Below are positions 57,621 through 64,000 of a stretch of 64,000 nucleotides of DNA, one piece after another; position 1 is the stretch's first letter, and every line of letters starts with the position of its first letter. The DNA comes from Blastomyces gilchristii SLH14081 (taxonomy: Eukaryota > Ascomycota > Eurotiomycetes > Onygenales > Ajellomycetaceae): NCBI RefSeq assembly GCF_000003855.2, contig NW_003101675.1, positions 2,301,420 to 2,365,419 on the forward strand. The letters run 5' to 3'. The position numbers and the translations under genes were made by a program. A model generated the notes under the pieces. It searched no databases. It was not told the origin of the DNA and saw only the letters and a list, made by a program, of their open reading frames with translations.

Positions 57621-59676
57621 TCATTCAAGGGTCCGATCCTCGCCCTTTGCCCACCGCCTCAGTACATTTTTCTTCAGCTTCCCGGTGCTAGTTTTGGGCA
57701 GTTCGCGCACGACTTCAACTTCTCTGGGGACCATGAACCGGCTGATACCGCTCACATGTTTTGCCCACTCAATCACGTCTTTGCCTTCAAGCTGCTTGCC
57801 GGCATGGACCGTGATGAAAGCTTTTGGGCGCTCGCCCCAATGGGAATCAGGCACAGCGACCACTCCGGCTTCAAGAATGTCTGGATGTGTTGCAAGCATG
57901 GACTCTAATGCAACAGAGGATATGTTTTCGCCGCCTAGAAAAAAAGCGCCAAGAGTCCTTAGTATTTCACAGAATATCGCAAGGGGAGTACCGTAGGAAT
58001 CCAAGGGTACTTACCGCTAATGATAATGTCCTTAGCACGGTCTAGGATCTGGATCGCTCCGTCTGGGTGCCATACAGCCAGATCCCCTGAGTGGAGCACG
58101 CCTCCGCTAAACAACTTCTTCGTTTCCTCTTCATTTTTATAGTAGCCCCTGGCGCAAATGTTGCCGACGAATACAATCTCGCCCATTTCCTCCCCATTTT
58201 TCTCGACGTCGATAACAGTTCCTTCTGGTACTTCAGTCTTTATTACACGTACCGGAAGACTGGTTAGGAATCCATGGCCCTGCCGAGCCATCTTCTTATA
58301 TTTCTCCTCTGTTGGGATGTTATCCCACTGAGGCAAGTAATAGCCCTTTGTGATTGGGCCGTAGGTCTCAGTAAGCCCGTAAACATGGACCGGGTGCAGG
58401 TTGAGATTTGTCATTTGTTCAAAAAGATGTGGTGTTGGGGGGCTTGCTGCAACCGTAACCCGGACGGGATTGGGAAGTACCTCCGCCTCCTTCGAGCTGC
58501 AGAGGATGGTATTGACCGTCGGAGCTGCGCAGTAGTGCGTGATATCTTCTTCCTTGAGTAGTTTCCAAATCAGAGGGTAGTTGATCTTCCGAAGGCAGTA
58601 ATGTGTGCCTCTGACGGCCGTCACGGCCCATGGGAATGTCCATCCTGCGGAAAGGATCTTGGTTAATATGAAAAAAACAAATAAATAAATAAATAATACA
58701 TCACTATGAAATCAATAAACTCTTCAACGGGGATATGAACTAACCCATAGCATGGAACATTGGTAGTGTCCAAAGATACCGACACCGACCCTGGCTGGAG
58801 TTTAGTCCAGACTCTATTATATTTGCGAGAGTTGCCAGATAGCAGCTGCGGTGGATGTACTCGACGCCCTTGGGTCGTGAAGTGGTGCCGCTCGTGTACG
58901 CAAGCGCAATGAGCGCATCCTCATCCGGCGTCTGAGCTTCCAATCCCTGCCATCCATGGTTTCCGGACGTAGTATCAAAGCTAAGGCCTTCCAATACGGC
59001 TTGATCGAACGGCCCGCTAAGCTCGCCTTCTATAGCGTCTGTGTCCGTGTCGATAATCAGAGGTACATGACCATTCGTCTTCTTGAACTCGTCGAGGAGC
59101 GGGACAAATTCTTTGTCAACGATGATGACGTCGGCTTCGGAATGGTTGAAGATATACGCAATGTCTTCTGGTTTTAATCTATAATTGACAGCTAACGCTT
59201 CAGTTTTAGCATCGACCGCACCAGAAAAGGGTAGTAAAGTTATCATACCAACATTGACTCCCCCCGCTGCACCTATCGCAAAAATCGACTCCAAAAAGGC
59301 TGGAGTGTTAGGACATAATATGCCAACTCTCTTGAAGCCATGTTTTCTTAGGTAATAAGCAAATCCCCTAGCCCGGTCCGCTGTCTCGATATATGATCTC
59401 CTTAGGACCTTGTTGTTTGCGGTGACGTGATAGATAGCTTGCGCCTGTCGGTAATAGAAGAATGCTTCCAATTAGCAAAAAATAATGAGAAAACAGAGCC
59501 ATTCACATAGAGCATACATTCGGTTCAATAGCAGCTGCGCGCGGGAGGAAGAATGTGGGAGAAAGCGTGTGCCGGTTGAAGGGGTGGGAGGTCTCCCTTT
59601 TGGGATCTGTGGCCCATGGCGATGTGGGGAGGAAGTGGTGGGTGAGATTGCGCAAACGACTAGCTGCCCCGGACAT
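57621..59676 (-). CDS. AMP-binding acyl-CoA synthetase-like enzyme
   Basis: A predicted 600-residue adenylate-forming enzyme from exons 59676-59518, 59444-58745, 58644-58015 and 57934-57621. Introns use GTATGC..ACAG, GTTAGT..GCAG and GTAAGT..CTAG. The first joins EPN to AQAIYHVTANNK. It activates a carboxylic acid with ATP and transfers it to CoA or a similar thiol. Signatures are the Ser/Thr-Gly-rich P-loop AYTSGTTSRPKGVEYIHR, the YGLTETYGP motif, [33 protein letters not shown] and the final catalytic-Lys region LPKTSTGKLKKNVLRRW. The N-terminus (LSPTFFLPRAAAIEPN) is as in fungal medium-chain acyl-CoA ligases. The C-terminus has no PTS1 (it ends DRTLE), and a short basic N-terminus could be a mitochondrial targeting signal. 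The exact substrate is not readable. Confidence 0.88.
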
Positions 59677-60330
59677 GTTTAAAGATAGCTACGAGAGAGC
59701 TGAACAATACACAACCACAAAAACAATAAAATCTCCTGATGATGAGGAAAAAGGACTCCAGGGGCAGAGAGAAGAATTGAGGTGCTCTCTTCGGCTATCT
59801 TCGTGACCCGTCTCACCCCCCGAGTTTGCCCCGAAACGCAACATGTTGCCCCCACAAAATCTACCCGCCGTTGTGCTAGCCCTGATGGCTTATTTAGGTT
59901 CCCGTACTTCGGTACCCATAGATCGCTCGTTCAGGCACAAGCACAAATCACAATGTGGATAATGTAATTATGACCGCTGAAGAACGCTTAATGGAAGAGA
60001 CCCATACACATGAATCATGATATGCCTTGGGAATTTATTGAACAAGAAACCATTTGGATTAAGCGCCATGGAAGATTTTAGAGAGACAGGCTTATGAAGT
60101 AATATGAACAAAGGCATCGTCCCAATAGCACCCGGTTTAAAAAAAATATTCAATATTTTTGCCTTTTTTATCCCCTGTTCCCTTTTCAATCACTTTGCCC
60201 TTGATTCATTAAAGGTGTATTTCGTGATATTATAGGTACAGGCCGATTGGTTTGCGTTTGCCGTTCACATTGCAACCAGCTCTACCATCAAAGAACCTAA
60301 AGCCAAACATCATTCCCCTCACCCAGAAAT
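59677..60330. other. Intergenic between AMP-ligase promoter and RPL16 3' end
   Basis: No gene seen. 59677-59900 is the likely promoter of the AMP ligase. An A/T-rich stretch around 60135-60180 lies on the 3' side of the ribosomal protein gene. Confidence 0.5.
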
Positions 60331-61322
60331 CTAATAACCATACTCCGCCAACTGGGCCTTTGTCTTTTGATCCACATTGGCAGTCTTCTGGGCTTGAACA
60401 AGTTGTCTCCGCGCAGCCTTCTTGCGCTCGTAATATGCGGATCCCTTGACCTTTCTCCTCTCCTCGAGTCTAAAAAGAAAATGATGGTTAGCAGACCGAT
60501 CATAGTCCAAATTCGGGAAGATATATTTTGATCTGCATGGTTGGTATTGCTGGGGGCTAACCTTGCAACAACATCCTGGTACTTCCAGCCAACCTCATGG
60601 CTCAACCGTCCAACGGTGCAGTATTTGCGGCCGGGCTTCAGTCTGAGGATTCGGAGAGCTTGGGGAACGACAACTCGCTTCTTCTTGTCATATGGTGGTG
60701 GGACGCCCTCGAAGACCTTCAGTCTCTCCATGGCAGCGGCGCCACGAGCGCTCTTGTGAGGAATCATACCCCGGACAGCCTTATAGAAGATGCGGGAAGG
60801 AGCGCGGAAATGGAAAGGACCTGCACTTCCGTATTAGTGGATTTTCGCCGTCCGACACGTAGGCAATTGTGTGCTAATGGTTTTCTCACCTCCTCGAGTT
60901 GGGTTGAAACGAGTGATCTTGCGGAGGTAGGCATGGTACTTCACTATAGGCGGAAATCGAGTCAGTCGTCAAATCCATCCTAAATTATCCCAAACAGCCC
61001 AAATTATCCCACATCCCCAAGCCCAAAAATGCCAAATTTTCGCCAAAATCGAAAAATAAAAGGGTTATATCGTACGCTTAGCGCGGAAGAATTCGCCAGA
61101 GATGTTGAGGGCTTCACATCGCACAACGACAATCTTTTGGCCGTTGAGCAACTGCTTGGCCACAATGCTGGCCAGGCGACCAAGGAGATGTCCCTTGCCG
61201 TCGATGACGACCTATATCCATCACAAGAATCCAGTCAGTTTTTCTCAGCCCTTATCATCGAAAACGCGAAGTCCCAAGTCCGCAATAAAGATTTAACGCA
61301 CCACTGGCTCGAAAGTGGACAT
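60331..61322 (-). CDS. RPL16: 60S ribosomal protein L16 (uL13, L13a)
   Basis: A predicted 202-residue large-subunit protein, the normal length, from five exons: 61322-61302, 61211-61076, 60943-60890, 60820-60562 and 60469-60331. The first exon codes only MSTFEPV, a small first exon as in many fungal ribosomal protein genes. Exon 2 gives [21 protein letters not shown], exon 3 [17 protein letters not shown], exon 4 [23 protein letters not shown] and [22 protein letters not shown], and exon 5 the basic tail ending [11 protein letters not shown]. All are diagnostic of eukaryotic uL13. It lies on the solvent side of the 60S subunit, and in animals free L13a also controls translation. Expected to be strongly expressed. 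It is divergent from the phosphoesterase gene at 62151. Confidence 0.96.
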
Positions 61323-62150
61323 CGTGCTCTGTCACCGGTTCACGAGGCAAATATCCAGCAAGGCGATGAGCTATGCTCGGGGATACACCTTGGGTAGTGT
61401 ATTGTCGGGTTGGGTGTCGTGTCGTTGGTCGTTGTGGTCTCCTTCAAACCACGCACTCGGAGAGGATCGATGGGCAGAAATGGCTAAGCGAGGCTAGTTT
61501 GTGTGGACGAGCATCCCAGCCCTAATTTTGCCAATAGATGTGGTACATCACGTGACATATAAACCCAAAGGCAAACTTTGTTTCTCTCTCGCAACATCCA
61601 TCCGTAGTACGTTTACATTATGTCTTCATCGACGTCGATGTCGGTCATCGGAGCGCCTCTCAGTCAATTTATCTCGTATTTCAGGGTCTGATATTACAGA
61701 ACACGATTATCCCTTTTTTTGACAACCTTTTCTAACCGTTTTATGGCGCCTGCAACCGCACTCTAGCATAAACTGTTTTCTGTTCCTCCCAAACATCTCT
61801 GCTTCGGTCTTTAAACTCTCGGAACACAGAGCACATTTGTTTTCGATTTCTCAAACTATCGTGCTTTTCCTCAATGTTTCAAGGGTTGCCATCGCACCAG
61901 TTCATCCAGATTAAAGGTTCCTTCCTACCTCATTTAACGGACATCTCCTACCTCTGTCATTCAGATGTCCGACGTGTTCTATAAGTTAACAAATTGGAAG
62001 GATATAGCCATATCGTTGGATGTCAGAGGGCGTGGCTGTTTAATCTCGTTTATTTGGGAAGAGCCAACGTGGAGGCCCACCTATTTTCTAATTTCCATCT
62101 TTCCAACTCCTGAGTTGTTGAGATACTCAATTATCTTTAACTGACGAAAT
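61323..62150. promoter_or_regulatory. Divergent intergenic region between RPL16 and the phosphoesterase
   Basis: About 830 bp lying upstream of both genes. C/T-rich stretches (61580-61720, 61760-61900) may act as promoter elements of either gene. No coding sequence is recognised; a TATA box cannot be assigned. Confidence 0.5.
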
Positions 62151-63185
62151 ATGGTTCGTACCCGGATTGTCTGTGTTTCAGATACACATGGCTATGGCCC
62201 CTCAGATGGTGCTTTCAAACTGCCGAAAGGTGACGTCTTGATCCATGCCGGAGATCTCTCGAATCAGGGGACTATGAGTGAGCTGTGCAAAACTGTAGAA
62301 TGGATTGAGAGCGCGGATTTTGAAGTTAAAATAGTAATTGCGGGTTAGATACTTTTTTTTCCCTCGTTGCAACCGACCCCCCTTCCAAGGACACACTGAT
62401 ACGTTCTCCAACATATCTAAGGTAACCACGACATCACCCTCGATAGTGATTTCTACAACCGGCACTGGCGATCGTTTCACAACCAGAGGCGGGAGTCGAC
62501 AGACGATTGTCAATCTCTCTTCACCAAGTCTTCAATCATTTACTTAAACCATGAATCTGCCGTTATTCGGCTCTCCAGACCGGAAGGGCCTCGATCAGTA
62601 TTGAAAATATTCGGGTCTCCGTACACCCCTCACTGTGGGAAATGGGCCTTTGGTTATTCCTCTGAAGAAGCTGCGGACATCTGGGCTCAGATACCTCAAG
62701 ATACTGATATAGTCTTGACTCACACGCCGCCTCGGTCCCACTGCGATGAGAATAGACACGGATCGCTCGGTTGCGAACATCTACGTCGAGCATTATGGAG
62801 AGTCCGACCACGATTAGCTATTTGTGGTCACGTCCATGAAGGTCGAGGATACGACAGAGTTCTATGGGATGTTTCACCCCATGGTGAAAGGTTCAAAGAG
62901 CTCAGTTCAGTTCGTGGAGAACTACCTCCGCTCGGCAGCAAAAAACAATGTCTGATCGACCTCACGGGGAAAAAGCAGCCTTGTCTTCGAAACTACGGGC
63001 CTTTGGGATCCTCACTGACGGTAGAGGATGAATCGCACGTGGCCAGAGGCGACAGGGTCATATCTGGAAGAAACGAGACCTGTATCGTGAACGCCGCTAT
63101 CATGGCAACGAACTGGCCGCACCAGGGTGGTAAAAAGTTCAATAGCCCCCTAGTTGTGGACCTAGACTTGCCAGTAGAGAGGTAG
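62151..63185 (+). CDS. Calcineurin-like metallophosphoesterase (MPPED-type)
   Basis: A predicted 318-residue phosphoesterase from exons 62151-62343 and 62422-63185. The intron (GTTAGA..CTAAG, 78 bp) splits the Gly codon of GNHD. All two-metal motifs are present: SDTHG (Asp, His), HAGDLS (Asp), GNHD (Asn, His), VLTHTPP (His) and GHVHEG (His, His). The domain layout (IVCVSDTHGYG..., DVLIHAGDLSNQG..., ...AFGYSS) is that of the MPPED1/MPPED2 (239FB) group, known to hydrolyse cyclic nucleotides and other phosphodiesters weakly. The C-terminal third (KQPCLRNYGPLGSSLTVEDES... to DLDLPVER) is an extension beyond the catalytic core and has no known domain. The start ATG follows an AT-rich leader. Cytosolic location is inferred. 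Confidence 0.9.
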
Positions 63186-63501
63186 AAGAATTTGGGCAAA
63201 ATGCCCGACGACGGGTCGTCATCGGAAGGAATGAATATAGCGTAATGAAACCAGGAAACACTCACAATACTGCCTTTACAATTTCAGAGACATGGAATAT
63301 TAATTAGATATAAGCAAAGCAAACTCTTTTCGTAAACAATTTACTACCTATTTAACTTTTTCTACTTACCCTACGAGGAGAACGACCGCATTTGATCCTT
63401 GGAAGTTTACAAAAAAAAGGATGGACGGAGAAGCGTCAGCAGAGCAAGGCCCAATTATACCCACAAATATACAGTTAAGGAGAGAATGGTTACCAAATTC
63501 T
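63186..63501. other. Intergenic: phosphoesterase 3' UTR and tRNA upstream region
   Basis: Nothing recognised beyond likely 3' UTR sequence. Confidence 0.5.
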
Positions 63502-63610
63502 GACACTATGGCGGAGTGGTTAACGCGGTGCCCTGCTATGTGGCGTTCAGTCGCCACTAGTTGTTCAGGCATTTCCTTCGGGAGCGCAGGTTCGAATCCT
63601 GCTGGTGTCG
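63502..63610 (+). tRNA. tRNA-Ser(GCT) with intron
   Basis: The cloverleaf is complete. Acceptor stem GACACTA pairs with TGGTGTC, D stem GCG/CGC has an AGTGGTTAA-type loop, and anticodon stem GTGCC pairs with GGCAT. The long variable arm TCC-TTCG-GGA is typical of Ser/Leu tRNA, the T arm is GCAGG-TTCGAAT-CCTGC, and discriminator G follows at 63610. The anticodon GCT (63535-63537) reads AGC/AGU Ser codons. A 28-nt intron at 63539-63566 lies at the canonical place after base 37. Internal A and B boxes are present (GGTTCGAATCC is box B). Confidence 0.93.
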
Positions 63611-63618
63611 TTCTTTTT
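63611..63618 (+). terminator. Pol III terminator of tRNA-Ser
   Basis: A run of T (TTCTTTTTT) right after the discriminator base ends RNA polymerase III transcription. Confidence 0.8.
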
Positions 63619-64000
63619 TGAACCCTTTTCTTTTTACTTTTCACTTTTTTGCCACCACATACCTATTCTTTTTTCACCGGCGATGGCTGCTACAGCAGGG
63701 AGCAGACCTGTACATCTTACCTTTCTACGAGTTTCTATTTAACCCCTATACTACGTCCGTTCATTCTTGCATCTTCAAAGTATAATCAAATAATGACCTC
63801 ATGACAAAAGGTTCCTTCTCAGGAGGCGTTGCGTTCTGTATCATTAGTACTTAGATGTTAGCCCCTGAAACACCACCCAACCCATCATCATCATCATTTA
63901 CATACTATACTACAAAGCGATTGTCCAGAGCTCGAATACTTACAATGATTCTTCTTTTCACCTAAACTTGAGCGAACAGAAATCTCGTAGTATATGTCTA
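63619..64000. other. Window-end intergenic, AT-rich, no gene seen
   Basis: T-rich and otherwise featureless. It may belong to the untranslated region of a gene beyond the window. Confidence 0.4.

Overview
This is eukaryotic DNA from a filamentous ascomycete. The evidence is compact genes with many short GT..AG introns (about 50-130 bp), a tRNA-Ser with an intron, Ark1/Prk1-type and GrrA-type regulators, a Mediator Med10 subunit, a vacuolar M28 protease and Tad1-type LINE and Tc1 transposon debris. Protein flavour and the CpG-depleted, AT-rich repeat at the left edge suit an onygenalean dimorphic fungus (Ajellomycetaceae, Blastomyces-like). That placement is inference; no species marker can be read directly.

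Layout. 1-2640 is an AT-rich, almost CpG-free relic of a Copia-type LTR retrotransposon on the minus strand, with a possible short LTR and Met-tRNA-like primer site at 2531-2639. 4742-8141 (+) is a multi-exon SLIP-GC/dynamin-like large GTPase with one clear reading-frame break. 8142-12767 is a gene-poor stretch with at most decayed coding sequence. 12768-14830 (+) is a regulator with a Rua1 C-terminal zinc domain. 16749-19448 (+) is a TPR/J-domain co-chaperone. 20655-24090 is a cluster of dead mobile DNA: a 5'-truncated LINE tail, then a decayed DD34E Tc1-like transposon. 24816-26300 (-) is a single-pass membrane protein, and 28265-30406 (-) a proline-rich, two-pass membrane/coiled-coil protein. 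33066-34981 (+) is a DAL5-like MFS permease, 35922-39134 (+) an Ark1/Prk1-family kinase, and 40126-40990 (+) Mediator subunit Med10. 43549-44661 (+) is a seven-TM DUF7703-like protein, 46002-48962 (+) the vacuolar membrane protease Pff1, and 50592-52358 (+) a TPR protein resembling the N-terminus of NoxR/p67phox. 54359-56454 (-) is the F-box/LRR protein GrrA, 57621-59676 (-) an acyl-CoA synthetase-like AMP-binding enzyme, and 60331-61322 (-) ribosomal protein L16 (uL13). 62151-63185 (+) is a calcineurin-like metallophosphoesterase, and 63502-63610 (+) is tRNA-Ser(GCT) with a 28-nt intron.

The genes are mostly unrelated housekeeping and regulatory functions: protein quality control, endocytic kinase signalling, transcription, ubiquitin ligase targeting, vacuolar proteolysis, lipid activation and translation. 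They do not form a pathway cluster. Unusual content is concentrated in the TE-rich left third and in several very long homopolymer tracts. I found no CRISPR, secondary-metabolite cluster or convincing new multi-gene system. The most notable items are the near-total CpG loss at the left edge, the frame break and 17-nt micro-exon in the large GTPase, the T41/A59 pair, and a repeated TACGGAGTA motif with a 13-bp inverted pair. Exon boundaries were set by hand from splice consensus and frame continuity and have not been checked against transcripts.
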